A stretch of 39,130 nt of DNA from Candidatus Peribacteria bacterium (lineage in GTDB: Bacteria; Patescibacteriota; Gracilibacteria; Peribacterales; Peribacteraceae). Positions 1-7,484 of this stretch are shown one piece after another (positions within the stretch are counted from its first letter, which is position 1; every line of letters begins with the position of its first letter). Location: the NCBI GenBank assembly GCA_023245765.1, contig JAHFJP010000010.1, forward strand, positions 1 through 39,130, given 5' to 3'. A program made the position numbers and the translations under genes. The notes beneath the pieces are model-generated. The model was not told the origin of the DNA, searched no databases, and saw nothing but the letters and a program-made list of their open reading frames with translations.

Positions 1-33
1 GCGGAGGGGCAATTGGCGCGCCAGGCGTTTTGC

Positions 34-105
34 GCCACTTTGTCGCCGGACAAAGTGGCAATGCGCGGGAGCGCACGAGCAAAGAGGCCGATGCGCTGCA
101 GCGCA
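34..105. repeat. cluster of three strong hairpins
   Basis: Three inverted repeats follow each other closely: an 11-bp perfect stem GCCACTTTGTC/GACAAAGTGGC with a GCCG loop (34-59), TGCGC-GGGA-GCGCA (62-75), and the palindrome TGCGCTGCAGCGCA (92-105). None is followed by a T-run, so they are not typical intrinsic terminators. No convincing ORF covers them. They may be part of a structured RNA or a REP-like cluster; the window edge cuts off the context. Confidence 0.6.
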
Positions 106-255
106 CTCAGGTATGCCCAATTAGCCGTCGGGCAGAAACGCTTGTCCCTGGAGATCCAGGTGGGTGACCGCAACCCCGCACCGCGATGCGGGATGATTAA
201 GCCTCCCAATATGACAATCAGAGAAGAAACGTTTAAGCCGCAAAACGTGCCATCG
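60..255 (-). ncRNA. possible 6S-like structured RNA
   Basis: Read on the minus strand this stretch has a GAGGCTTAAT element, then a hairpin CCCGCA/TGCGGG (175-192), then TGCGGTCACCCACCTGG with a CCTGG-AGAT-CCAGG hairpin, then AAGCGTTT, which can pair with an upstream AAACGTTT across the whole element. The order 'GCCTTAA, short spacer, TGCGG.CACC, small hairpin' resembles my recollection of the 3' half of 6S RNA. I could not fold it or search for it, and the boundaries are rough. It lies downstream of the yfiH-like gene on the same strand. No ORF here looks real. Alternative: an unrelated structured intergenic repeat. Confidence 0.28.
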
Positions 256-388
256 AGCTGATGCGAGAGTACTAAGATGTTTTCGATGAGTCCAAACTTC
301 CGGCTGTTCATTAGTCTTCAAAATCATCCTCATCGCTGCCCTATTTTTCAGCCCCCGGAGCGAACGTGCGGAGATATGCGAATCTCCC

Positions 389-1069
389 TCAAATGCTTTT
401 CAGGGCACAGACGAGCATGTTACTGTGACCTGTTTTGACCATGTCACGGTCTCCGCCGCGGTAGGTCCAGTATGTCTTTGGATTGCACCGGGTACAGTCA
501 CGATGCATCTCGATATTTCCGGCGTCGACACCGGCATCGGTGAATTGCCGCTCTGCCCAGCCGCGCAGATCCACGAGTTTTCCCGCAACGAATGACGGTG
601 GAATATTCGCGATCTCTTCAAGTGGATTACTGAACTCGCTGCACTGCATGCAGAGCGACGGTCCTCCTGCCACCAGACATTCCTCTGGGCCGATCCCAAA
701 CTCCTCTTTCAGCGTTTTGAAATAAGACGGGATTGTTCCTTCGCGCAGGCACCGCCACCCCACATGCATCGCGCCGAGGACGTGATGATCTGGCGCGTAG
801 ACGACAAAGTTCTGGCAGTCAGCCCACCGGATACAGAGCGCCAAGTCCGCAGCATCCGTGATCATGCCGTCGGCTTCTTCCTTTCGGTTTGTCACATCCC
901 GGACAACGATCACGCGGTTGCCGTGGGCCTGATTGAGCCCCGCTGCTTTTGTTGCTTCGATCTTCCGTGCGGCTTCTTGATCGGAGACGATGTCATCTTC
1001 CCTTGTGAAAAGAGCGACGCGAAGAGACTTCCCAAACAGATCGAGATTGGCGAATGGATTCAAAATCAT
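389..1069 (-). CDS. YfiH/PgeF family (Cu-oxidase_4, DUF152) protein
   Basis: This 226-residue protein belongs to the YfiH/LACC1 family, whose members act as purine nucleoside phosphorylase/adenosine deaminase and, in some bacteria, as a peptidoglycan-editing factor (PgeF); the old name is polyphenol oxidase. Visible family marks are QAHGN near residue 48, ADGMITD near 66, the Cys of WADCQ, the His of MHVGWR, and a C-terminal CTRCNPKTYWTYRGGDRD block. These contain the Cys/His/His expected for the active-site zinc. Length is close to the usual 240-250. The start overlaps the stop of the upstream nnrD-like gene as ATGA, so translation is probably coupled. The substrate in this organism is not predictable from sequence. 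Confidence 0.85.
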   Translation of the reverse strand: MILNPFANLDLFGKSLRVALFTREDDIVSDQEAARKIEATKAAGLNQAHGNRVIVVRDVTNRKEEADGMITDAADLALCIRWADCQNFVVYAPDHHVLGAMHVGWRCLREGTIPSYFKTLKEEFGIGPEECLVAGGPSLCMQCSEFSNPLEEIANIPPSFVAGKLVDLRGWAERQFTDAGVDAGNIEMHRDCTRCNPKTYWTYRGGDRDMVKTGHSNMLVCALKSI

Positions 1070-1854
1070 TGCAAGAGAGATCGGAGAACGTGGGGAATGT
1101 TCTCAATAACCCTCCTCGTCCCGTACGCATTGTCAAAGTCATGGAAGAGCATCGTCCCCGCGCGCTTGATCACGGTACTCGCCGTCACGCATGCCTCGCC
1201 GGGCGGGGTTCCCTGTGCGATGAGTCCGCAGATGAGTCCTGCCAGCGCGTCGCCCGTGCCGCCCACCGTGAGACCGGCATTCCCTCCGGAGGTTTTGCGG
1301 ATTTTTCCGTCGATCCCCGCAGTCAGATCAATCTTTGCTTTGACGTGAATGACGACACCAGATTTTTTTGCGGCAGTCCCGATGTTCTTCGGGCTGATGC
1401 CCATTCGCTCCAGCTCGCCGAGATGTGGCGTCACCACCGCTGTTTTTCCTTTGGCGGCGTCCAGCGTCCACTCTTGCAAGGCAGATGCATCCAGCACGAG
1501 AGGACATGGCGCAGATTCTATTAATTCCCGGATCAACCCAAGACCGTTGGATGTTCTCTGTAATCCCGGTCCGATCACCGCGCAGTCGACGGTCGCGAGC
1601 ATTTCGATCAGAGGACCGAGATCGTTCTTCTGCAATTCATCTCCATGGAACGGATGTACCTGGAAATTCAATGACTGCATACGCGCGACGATTTCGTGAA
1701 TCTTCGGCAGCGCAAGGTAGATCAAATCCACTCCGGATGATTCTGCCGCAAGTGCGGAGAAGATCGGCGCGCCGTGCTGGTGGAGCGAGCCGCCGATGAT
1801 CGCGACCTTGCCATTGTCGCCTTTGTGGGAGTCAGATGCTCTTTGCACGGCCAT
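1066..1854 (-). CDS. nnrD: ADP-dependent (S)-NAD(P)HX dehydratase
   Basis: NnrD repairs hydrated nicotinamide cofactors, dehydrating S-NAD(P)HX back to NAD(P)H with ADP (ribokinase-like fold). Seen in order: SHKGDNGKVAIIGGS at the N-terminus, IGPGLQ, LVLDASAL, TPHLGELERM, and the nucleotide-site block GNAGLTVGGTGDALAG. The NnrE epimerase half that many bacteria fuse in front is absent, so this is the stand-alone kinase-fold form. The ATG at 1854 (262 residues) overlaps the upstream glycosyltransferase by 23 nt and has GGTGG about 7 nt upstream. A GTG at 1896 would add 14 residues but overlap by 65 nt, so I prefer the ATG. The end overlaps the yfiH-like gene by 4 nt. Confidence 0.85.
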   Translation of the reverse strand: MAVQRASDSHKGDNGKVAIIGGSLHQHGAPIFSALAAESSGVDLIYLALPKIHEIVARMQSLNFQVHPFHGDELQKNDLGPLIEMLATVDCAVIGPGLQRTSNGLGLIRELIESAPCPLVLDASALQEWTLDAAKGKTAVVTPHLGELERMGISPKNIGTAAKKSGVVIHVKAKIDLTAGIDGKIRKTSGGNAGLTVGGTGDALAGLICGLIAQGTPPGEACVTASTVIKRAGTMLFHDFDNAYGTRRVIENIPHVLRSLLQ

Positions 1855-2938
1855 ATCGTACCACCGCGCTTTCCACGGCAGCGGAAATCTTTTCACGGAA
1901 CATCAGAGATGAAAATTGCTCGGCATGTCTGCGGATGGATGCCGGATCAAACGACGACGCTGAAAATCTGTGCAGCGCATCTTTCAGTGACGATACGGTT
2001 TGCTCTCCAAAGAAGATCCCGGTCTTTCCATCAATGACCGTATCAAGAATGCCTCCTTTCCGGTACGCAATCACCGGTGTCCCCGCCGCCTGTGCTTCCA
2101 CGGGCACGAGTCCGGCGTCTTCATGCGTTGGGAAGAGGACGGCTTTTGCGTTTGCATAGAGTGCCGGCAGCTCTTCATCCGACACGCGTCCCCGGAAGGT
2201 GACGGTAGGCCCCGCCATCGCTCTGAGCCGCCGTTCCTCCTGGCCTTTTCCGATGATGACCAGTGGCAGGCGTAACGAATTTGCGCACTCGATCAGCAGA
2301 TCGAAGCGCTTGTATGGGACGAGTCGCCCCACCGCCAAAAATTCTTTCCGCTGTGCAGAGGGAATCAGGGGGGTTGCAAAAAATCTGTCCTGCACCGGCG
2401 GAGGAATCACGATCGAGTCGCGGCCGTAAATGCGCTCAATACGCCCGGCGGTTTCGCTGGAATTCGCAATGAAGAGGTCGACGCGCTTCGCGGTGGAGAG
2501 ATCCCACCGTCGCAGCCGCATGAGTTCGCGCTTCACGCGCCGGTAGAGCATGCGCGGAACATGAAAATCCTCCAGATACTGGCGCTCCATCTCCCACGCG
2601 TAGCGCATCGGTGTGTGGCAGTAACAGATGTGGACGGCGCTGCTCGGCGGGATAATTCCTTTGCCCACCGCATGCGACGAACTCACGATCACGTCGTAGC
2701 CGCGGAGATCAATTTCTTCCATCGCGCGCGGCATCAGTGGTAACAAGAGCTGATGGCGTCCCAGAAATTTGTAGAGGAATTGCAGTCGCGATGTCCGGAC
2801 GTCTGCGTTCGGGAGAATGTCCGGGCGCGCTACCGTCGTGAAGACCGGCGACTCCGGCCACAGGGCATGCAGTTCACCGAGCGCGCGCTCCGCACCCCCC
2901 GCGGTCGTCAGCCAGTCGGCGATTAATGCTAGTCGCAT
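1832..2938 (-). CDS. family GT4 glycosyltransferase
   Basis: A 368-residue GT-B glycosyltransferase, probably transferring a sugar (mannose-type in close families) to a cell-surface glycan or lipid carrier in the cytoplasm. The N-terminal half has MRLALIADWLTTAGGAER, the glycine-rich acceptor-domain start. The C-terminal half has FLAVGRLVPYKRFDLLI, VTFRGRVSDEELPALYANA and the donor-binding HEDAGLVPVEAQAAGTPVIAY with the E-x7-E motif. The ORF stays open 62 codons further upstream, but homology begins at this ATG, and a TATACT box ends 8 nt before it, predicting a leaderless mRNA. First gene of a three-gene minus-strand operon with nnrD and the yfiH-like gene. Confidence 0.88.
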   Translation of the reverse strand: MRLALIADWLTTAGGAERALGELHALWPESPVFTTVARPDILPNADVRTSRLQFLYKFLGRHQLLLPLMPRAMEEIDLRGYDVIVSSSHAVGKGIIPPSSAVHICYCHTPMRYAWEMERQYLEDFHVPRMLYRRVKRELMRLRRWDLSTAKRVDLFIANSSETAGRIERIYGRDSIVIPPPVQDRFFATPLIPSAQRKEFLAVGRLVPYKRFDLLIECANSLRLPLVIIGKGQEERRLRAMAGPTVTFRGRVSDEELPALYANAKAVLFPTHEDAGLVPVEAQAAGTPVIAYRKGGILDTVIDGKTGIFFGEQTVSSLKDALHRFSASSFDPASIRRHAEQFSSLMFREKISAAVESAVVRYGRAKSI

Positions 2939-2946
2939 AGGGGGAC

Positions 2947-2952
2947 AGTATA
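2947..2952 (-). promoter_or_regulatory. -10 box of the glycosyltransferase operon
   Basis: TATACT on the minus strand, 8 nt before the ATG at 2938. No good -35 hexamer is seen. There is no Shine-Dalgarno sequence in the gap. Confidence 0.5.
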
Positions 2953-2975
2953 CGTGGAGAATCATTTCGGTGATG

Positions 2976-3000
2976 TAGGGGCGCGGCATGCCGCGCCCTA
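2976..3000. repeat. REP-like palindrome between divergent genes
   Basis: GGGCGCGGCATGCCGCGCCC (2979-2998) is a perfect 20-bp palindrome, extended by TA.../...TA ends with one extra G. It lies between two divergent genes, so it is not a terminator. GC-rich palindromes of this look are common as dispersed REP-like elements. Confidence 0.7.
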
Positions 3001-3010
3001 ACGCGTTACA

Positions 3011-3967
3011 ATGCCCCCCGTGCTGAAGCGACCTACCCGTCCCCTTCCCCGACAGTTCAACCGCCCGGTCACCGCGGGGACGCGTCAGTTCGTGGAGCGC
3101 CGGCACAAGCGCATACGCGAACACAAGCGGGAGCGGTCACGCCGCTGGATCCGTCGCCTGCGTGCGCTGGTGCTCGAACGCCTCGCGGCGTCACGACGCT
3201 TCGTGAAATTCGCGGTTATCGGAATCATTGTTCTCTTCGTGTGCATTTTCCTCTTCTCTCCCATCATGCAGGTGCGCGATATCCGCGTGGTTCGCACCGA
3301 AGGGCGTGTCGATCTCCGCACGGTCCTCGAAGCACTCTCCCCTCTCTACGGACGCCATCTTCTGTTCCTCTCCACGCGTGATGTCACTGCCCGTGTGCGT
3401 GAAGTCGTACCCGATGCGGTGAATGTGTCCGTCAGCAAGCAGTACTTCTCCCAGATATCGGTCACCATCACGCTGGCGCCGCTCGTCGCACGCGTGCGCA
3501 TTGCGCCGTCCACCGACGCCGTTGCCGCGGCAGGCAGCGGATCGGTTGTCGGCGGGTCCGGTGCTGTTCGGGGAACTTCTCAGGAGGAATACCTTACGGA
3601 GAACGGTCTGCTCGTCGGGGCTACCCGTCCGCCTGATGCCACGCCACTCCCCACCATCCGCATTGTTGATTGGAGTGTGCGTCCAGTTCCCGGGACCGTC
3701 ATCCTCCCCCCGGAATTCTACGATCGTATGCGTCGGACAGAGAACGCGCTGACGCTCGAATTCGGACAACAGATCCGGCTTCGCACCGTGTACCTGCATG
3801 CACGGGAATTCCATCTCGATACCCCGACCGTGAGTTACTGGTTCGATATCCGTTCCCCACTCGAAGCGCAATTGCAGCGGCTGCGAACCTTTTTGAAGAC
3901 GGTGAAATTAACCGATGTAAAAAGCTACATCGATCTGAGGCTTGCCGGGAGAGTCGTCTACAAATAA
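3011..3967 (+). CDS. ftsQ: FtsQ/DivIB-type cell division protein
   Basis: FtsQ/DivIB bridges the divisome at the septum. The 318-residue protein has a very basic cytoplasmic N-terminus (Arg/Lys-rich to about residue 65), one membrane segment (about 66-86, FAVIGIIVLFVCIFLF), then a POTRA-like domain starting MQVRDIRVVRTEGRVD, and a C-terminal domain ending YIDLRLAGRVVYK, which closely matches the usual FtsQ end. The middle has a Gly/Ser-rich loop around 173-185. The usual mur/fts neighbours are missing; the next genes are wall hydrolases. Start choice is open: ATG at 3011 has no ribosome site, while TACAAT (3007-3012) ends 7 nt before an in-frame GTG at 3020, which would be leaderless. Confidence 0.8.
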   Translation: MPPVLKRPTRPLPRQFNRPVTAGTRQFVERRHKRIREHKRERSRRWIRRLRALVLERLAASRRFVKFAVIGIIVLFVCIFLFSPIMQVRDIRVVRTEGRVDLRTVLEALSPLYGRHLLFLSTRDVTARVREVVPDAVNVSVSKQYFSQISVTITLAPLVARVRIAPSTDAVAAAGSGSVVGGSGAVRGTSQEEYLTENGLLVGATRPPDATPLPTIRIVDWSVRPVPGTVILPPEFYDRMRRTENALTLEFGQQIRLRTVYLHAREFHLDTPTVSYWFDIRSPLEAQLQRLRTFLKTVKLTDVKSYIDLRLAGRVVYK

Positions 3968-4007
3968 GCGAAATCTCCGGGTCTCGACAATGGCAAACTT
4001 TCTGGTT

Positions 4008-4033
4008 TTGATACCATCATTCACTGCTATCAT
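4008..4033 (+). promoter_or_regulatory. promoter of the D,D-carboxypeptidase gene
   Basis: TTGATA (4008-4013) and TATCAT (4028-4033), with a short 14-nt spacer; the -10 box ends 7 nt before the ATG at 4041. It supports that ATG, which begins the signal peptide, over upstream in-frame starts. Confidence 0.45.
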
Positions 4034-4040
4034 CTCCGCA

Positions 4041-4919
4041 ATGCAAAGTCTTCCACTGGTCCTGTCTGTTTTCCTGATGGGCCTCCTTCCGCTGCCGTCG
4101 TTGCCGCCACAGTCGGCTCCCACGCTGGCAGCTTTACCGCTGGCATCTCCCCCCCTCCCCGCAACCCAGGAATTTCCGGGCAAGCGCCTCGCCACCGCGG
4201 TATCCGCGTCGGGTGTCGTGATCCTGGATCTGCAGAGCGGCCAGGAACTGTTCGCGCGCCGCGGTGATACCCGCCGCTCGGTCGGGAGCCTCACCAAGAT
4301 GATGACTGCCATTCTCATCGCCGAGAATCACAGCATGGACGAAGTCGTGACGATCCCGAACGGCATCGACAAGACCGACGGCAGCTCGATGCATCTTCCC
4401 GCGGGATCCCACTTCACCGTGGGTGATCTTCTCTCCGCACTCCTCATTCCATCCGCCAACGATGCCGCCGAAACCCTCGCGCGCTTCCACAGCGGCTCGC
4501 GCGACGCCTTTGTCGCCGCCATGAACGAGCGCACAAAAATGCTCGGCCTCCGCAACACTTCGTTTGCCAACCCCAGCGGTCTCGACGATACATCACAGTG
4601 GTCCACGCCGCGCGATATGGCATGGCTCGCGTCGTATGCCCTACGGAATGCCGAAATCCGCTCGCGGATGTCCACCGCAAGCGCCGTGATGTACAGCCGC
4701 GAAGGAGAGAAGTTCCTCCTGGAGAATACAAACGCCATGCTTCGGAAAGGAAGTTCGGTGATCGCGGGGAAAACCGGTACGACCGTTGCGGCGAAGCAAT
4801 GCCTGTTCTCCCTCGTCACCGAAAACGGCAGAGAGTACATCGTTGTCCTTCTCGGATCCCGCGAGCGGTATACCGACATGCGCGCCGTTCTCCGCGTTCT
4901 CAGCACGCTCTTCGCCTGA
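4041..4919 (+). CDS. D-alanyl-D-alanine carboxypeptidase (S11, PBP5-like)
   Basis: A 292-residue serine peptidase that trims the terminal D-Ala from peptidoglycan stem peptides outside the membrane. The N-terminus MQSLPLVLSVFLMGLLPLPS is a signal peptide or membrane anchor, followed by a Pro/Ala/Leu-rich linker. All three penicillin-binding motifs are present: SLTK (S83, K86), SAN (S138-N140) and KTG (244-246). The C-terminal PBP5 beta domain and amphipathic anchor are missing, so it is a minimal S11 enzyme. Longer in-frame starts exist (3942, 3990), but signal-peptide placement and the promoter favour 4041. The M23 gene follows after 6 nt, suggesting a shared transcript for wall remodelling. 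Confidence 0.9.
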   Translation: MQSLPLVLSVFLMGLLPLPSLPPQSAPTLAALPLASPPLPATQEFPGKRLATAVSASGVVILDLQSGQELFARRGDTRRSVGSLTKMMTAILIAENHSMDEVVTIPNGIDKTDGSSMHLPAGSHFTVGDLLSALLIPSANDAAETLARFHSGSRDAFVAAMNERTKMLGLRNTSFANPSGLDDTSQWSTPRDMAWLASYALRNAEIRSRMSTASAVMYSREGEKFLLENTNAMLRKGSSVIAGKTGTTVAAKQCLFSLVTENGREYIVVLLGSRERYTDMRAVLRVLSTLFA

Positions 4920-4925
4920 ACCCCC

Positions 4926-5966
4926 GTGCGTACGCCTCTTATTCACTGGCTGTCACTTCGTGTGCGCTTCCTGCTGCTCGTGCTTCTCGCGCTGAGCACG
5001 CTGCTGCCGCCGTATGTTCCCACGGCCGCGAGCGCGGCGGATGATCTCGAACTGCCCGCCCAGCAATTTTTGTTCGTCGAAGAAGGTTTCCTTATGAAGA
5101 CCTCCTCGCTCGGAGAGCAAGGATCGCGTCTCGCGTTCAGCGAAGGTCTCATGCACCCGGTCAAGGAAGGCGAGTCCATCGAGAAGATCGCCGCGCGGTA
5201 CGGCATCAAGGCGCAAACGATCCGATGGGCCAACGGTCTCTCACCAAATTCCGGGATCAAGGTCGGCCAGGAACTGTTGATTCTTCCGGTTGATGGCATC
5301 CTGCACACTGTCCGTCGCGGGCAAACGCTCGGTCGCATCGCGCAACTCTACGATGTTTCGATCGATGACATCACGCGTCAAAATCGCATCAAGGGGGGCT
5401 TCATCGTCGCCGGTGAACAGCTGATCATTCCCGGTGGCAAGCCGGTCACGGGTGCATCTGCCATTGCCGCAGCCGATCAGGCACTGCGCTTCGCCGATGC
5501 GATGCCCAGCAAAGATATTCGTCTTCAGCTCAATCTCCCGGCCGGCGACGATCGTCCCAGCCAAGGGCCCGCTGCGGGTGTGATCCTCTCACAGACGCTC
5601 CTCCAGATGCCGTGCAAGGATTGTTTCTACACGCAGAAGTATCATCCCGGTCACTACGCAGTCGATATCCAAACGCGCGGTGGCGGTCCGATCTACGCCG
5701 CCGAAAATGGCACCGTGATCCGTGCCGAAACCGGCTGGAACGGCGGGTATGGAAACGTGATCGAGATCGATCACGGCAACGGACTCGTCACGCTCTACGG
5801 GCATAACAAGCTTCTGCACGTGAGCGAAGGCGACGTGGTGCAGCGCGGCCAATTGATCGCCGAAATGGGCAACACCGGTCTCGTCCACGGCCCCACCGGC
5901 ATTCACGTTCACTTCGAAGTCCGTGTGAATGGAGTCAAAAAGAACCCGATTCTGTATCTGGAGTAG
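4926..5966 (+). CDS. secreted LysM-M23 metallopeptidase
   Basis: A 346-residue murein hydrolase or division activator. It has a signal peptide (about 1-38, ending AASAA), two LysM modules (about 76-120 with EGESIEKIAARYGI, and 126-170 with RGQTLGRIAQLYDV), and a C-terminal lysostaphin-like M23 domain (about 235-346). Zinc ligands are visible as HYAVD near 244-248 and HVHFE near 327-331, so the enzyme should be active rather than an EnvC/NlpD-type degenerate copy. A CKDC pair just before the catalytic domain could form a disulfide. Start is GTG, 6 nt after the carboxypeptidase stop, with no Shine-Dalgarno. The LysM modules should hold it to glycan strands. Confidence 0.92.
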   Translation: MRTPLIHWLSLRVRFLLLVLLALSTLLPPYVPTAASAADDLELPAQQFLFVEEGFLMKTSSLGEQGSRLAFSEGLMHPVKEGESIEKIAARYGIKAQTIRWANGLSPNSGIKVGQELLILPVDGILHTVRRGQTLGRIAQLYDVSIDDITRQNRIKGGFIVAGEQLIIPGGKPVTGASAIAAADQALRFADAMPSKDIRLQLNLPAGDDRPSQGPAAGVILSQTLLQMPCKDCFYTQKYHPGHYAVDIQTRGGGPIYAAENGTVIRAETGWNGGYGNVIEIDHGNGLVTLYGHNKLLHVSEGDVVQRGQLIAEMGNTGLVHGPTGIHVHFEVRVNGVKKNPILYLE

Positions 5967-5970
5967 GTAT

Positions 5971-5999
5971 TTGCTAAATATACATAATTATTGTATAAT
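5971..5999 (+). promoter_or_regulatory. promoter of the 46-residue ORF
   Basis: TTGCTA (5971-5976), 17-nt spacer, TATAAT (5994-5999). The surrounding AT-rich patch contrasts with the GC-rich flanks. Predicted start near 6006 gives a leader of about 17 nt. Confidence 0.7.
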
Positions 6000-6022
6000 A
6001 TTAACAGAACATTCACAGAGCC

Positions 6023-6163
6023 ATGAACATCTTCACCACACCCACACGGCATACTCTTGCAGCGCTCATTCGTGACCCCCAGGTGCGTGCAGGCATGTAT
6101 CTGTGGCTCGTCATTGCCGGTATCTGCGTCCTTGCGGCCAATGCGGGAGCAACAGCCTGGTAA
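6023..6163 (+). CDS. 46-residue putative small membrane protein
   Basis: This short frame begins MNIFTTPTRHTLAALIRDPQ and ends GICVLAANAGATAW, with one hydrophobic segment (about residues 25-42, MYLWLVIAGICVLAANAG). It is supported by a near-consensus promoter just upstream (TTGCTA-N17-TATAAT) and by GC-rich codon use like the neighbours. A weak CAGAG stands 2-6 nt before the ATG. No family is recognised. It lies between the M23 gene and tRNA-Asp. It could instead be the 5' part of an untranslated RNA driven by the same promoter. Confidence 0.5.
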   Translation: MNIFTTPTRHTLAALIRDPQVRAGMYLWLVIAGICVLAANAGATAW

Positions 6164-6280
6164 CGACAAGAGTCATTGTCAGAGCATGGTCACGGTGGTA
6201 CTGTTCCGCGGCTCCTCACAAAATGACCGGAGGAGGGAAAGGTGACAGTTCTTTTTTGCATCGCGCAGTTCACACATCGC

Positions 6281-6356
6281 GGATCCGTAGCTCAATGGTT
6301 AGAGCGCTTCCCTGTCACGGAAGAGGTTGCGGGTTCGAGCCCCGTCGGGTCCGCCA
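6281..6356 (+). tRNA. tRNA-Asp (GTC)
   Basis: A complete cloverleaf: acceptor GGATCCG/CGGGTCC, D arm GCTC/GAGC, anticodon arm CTTCC-CTGTCAC-GGAAG with anticodon GTC, T arm GCGGG-TTCGAGC-CCCGT, discriminator G and an encoded CCA (6354-6356). The last 13 bases of the gene recur as a direct copy at 6441-6453. Confidence 0.95.
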
Positions 6357-6453
6357 GAATAAATCAACGACATCAACATCACGCGAATTCAAAAACTCCC
6401 TCCGAGACCCGGCGTAGTTCGCCGCAGCGAACGAAGCGGGGTCGGGTCCGCCA
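6357..6453 (+). repeat. spacer ending in a copy of the tRNA-Asp 3' end
   Basis: GTCGGGTCCGCCA, the last 13 bases of tRNA-Asp including CCA (6344-6356), is repeated exactly at 6441-6453, directly against the stop codon of the next, convergent gene. Between them lie hairpins such as GTTCGC-CGCA-GCGAAC and GACCC/GGGTC. This could be an integration scar (att-like repeat), a tRNA remnant or part of a terminator. Confidence 0.5.
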
Positions 6454-7050
6454 TTAATACAGCATTATTTTTCGTATTTTTTGTTGTAGGTCTAAGGCGA
6501 TCCCAAAAATACCATCGGGATGAAAGTGGGTTTCAATCTTTGAAAAACCAAGACTTTGTAGATGCTCAATTAACTTTTCCCGACGCACAATCATGCGAGC
6601 ATCTCCTTCATCTACCATCCCCGTCGCGGTCACAGAAATAGTCTCGGGCTTCGGATACGATTTCTTAGCGTCAGTCATCATTTCGTCAAACATGTCCGAT
6701 TCCCAAGCAAAAAAATGTCCTGCATATCCTAATGTGCATTGAGGATCGTTCAATGAAATCCCAAGACAGGGTCCGCAACCGCCTACCTGCAGAACCGCCG
6801 GTGATTCTGCCTTTGCCCAGGCTGGCAATTCGTCTGCATCCGGTTGGACTATTCTTGCGCGCCGATCTTTTCCCAGAAGGATAGCGCTCTCGTATTGTTT
6901 TGCATTAAAGGATTTTTTCGTCATAGTTTTCACCACATCAATTTTCCAATTGATTCCCCAAGAGACTTCTTCCAGAACATTTTGAAAGCACTCTTCGCGA
7001 GAAAGTCCGCTTTCCTCACGCCAGAGAAAGGAAAAAATTTCCGTTTTCAT
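6454..7050 (-). CDS. CheD-like cysteine hydrolase/deamidase-fold protein
   Basis: A 198-residue protein with a C-terminal CheD-like region: GGCGPCLGISLND followed by LGYAGHF puts Cys95 and His112 17 residues apart, the spacing I recall for the catalytic Cys27/His44 of Thermotoga CheD. The catalytic Thr position (Cys minus 6) is Val here. The end, HFHPDGIFGIALDLQQ, resembles the CheD end. CheD deamidates receptor glutamines, but no chemotaxis gene is nearby, so another target is likely if it is active. The N-terminal 80 residues are not recognised. The gene is visibly more AT-rich than its neighbours and abuts a repeat of the tRNA-Asp end, which suggests acquisition by transfer. It has its own promoter. 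Confidence 0.5.
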   Translation of the reverse strand: MKTEIFSFLWREESGLSREECFQNVLEEVSWGINWKIDVVKTMTKKSFNAKQYESAILLGKDRRARIVQPDADELPAWAKAESPAVLQVGGCGPCLGISLNDPQCTLGYAGHFFAWESDMFDEMMTDAKKSYPKPETISVTATGMVDEGDARMIVRREKLIEHLQSLGFSKIETHFHPDGIFGIALDLQQKIRKIMLY

Positions 7051-7059
7051 ATTAAATAC

Positions 7060-7085
7060 ATTATACTAATTTTGTATTATGTCAA
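7060..7085 (-). promoter_or_regulatory. promoter of the CheD-like gene
   Basis: On the minus strand TTGACA (7080-7085) and TATAAT (7060-7065) are both exact consensus, with a short 14-nt spacer. The -10 box ends 9 nt before the ATG, leaving a leader of 0-3 nt and no Shine-Dalgarno. Confidence 0.65.
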
Positions 7086-7145
7086 ATACGCGGAACCCCA
7101 CGAACCAACTTCATTCTCGCAGATATTCATATCATGTTCGCGACA

Positions 7146-7478
7146 TCACAAACTCAATAGCAGCAGCGACACGAATGAAAAGAGAATGCCGACAGCCTTT
7201 ATCGTGCTCACCTGTTCATGGAACACAACAATGCCCATCGTCACCGTTGCGATGGTTGCCAGGAGCAGCCATGCGGTTCCCATGATCGCCAGGTGATTGT
7301 TATGCAGCAGCGCCGGCAGCCAGAAGAGCGTTCCAAGCGCGTAGGTCCCGATCACGGCAAGCGTCATCGGCACACTCGGCGCGTATCCCCACTGCTTGGA
7401 AAGGTATTCTCCACCGGCAAAGAAGCACGCGGATAACAGGAGCCATGCGACGGCGGGAACCATGAGAAGGATTTTCAT
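7146..7478 (-). CDS. SMR/EamA-like four-helix membrane transporter
   Basis: A 110-residue, very hydrophobic protein with four predicted membrane helices (about 4-22, 37-58, 63-83, 89-109), the size and layout of the small multidrug resistance family. A Glu at residue 24 in FFAGGEYLSKQWG takes the place of the membrane-embedded Glu of EmrE. SMR proteins work as antiparallel dimers and exchange protons for cationic drugs, guanidinium or polyamines. The sequence is too diverged to name a substrate; a half-size EamA/DMT protein is the alternative. TATATT ends exactly 6 nt before the ATG, predicting a leaderless transcript, although the upstream gene on the same strand ends only 21 nt away. Confidence 0.7.
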   Translation of the reverse strand: MKILLMVPAVAWLLLSACFFAGGEYLSKQWGYAPSVPMTLAVIGTYALGTLFWLPALLHNNHLAIMGTAWLLLATIATVTMGIVVFHEQVSTIKAVGILFSFVSLLLLSL

Positions 7479-7484
7479 GGCACA

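Noticed and set aside
13-261. 82-codon frame at the left edge
   Set aside because: It runs through a series of perfect hairpins, with low-complexity Arg/Ala content and no start signal.
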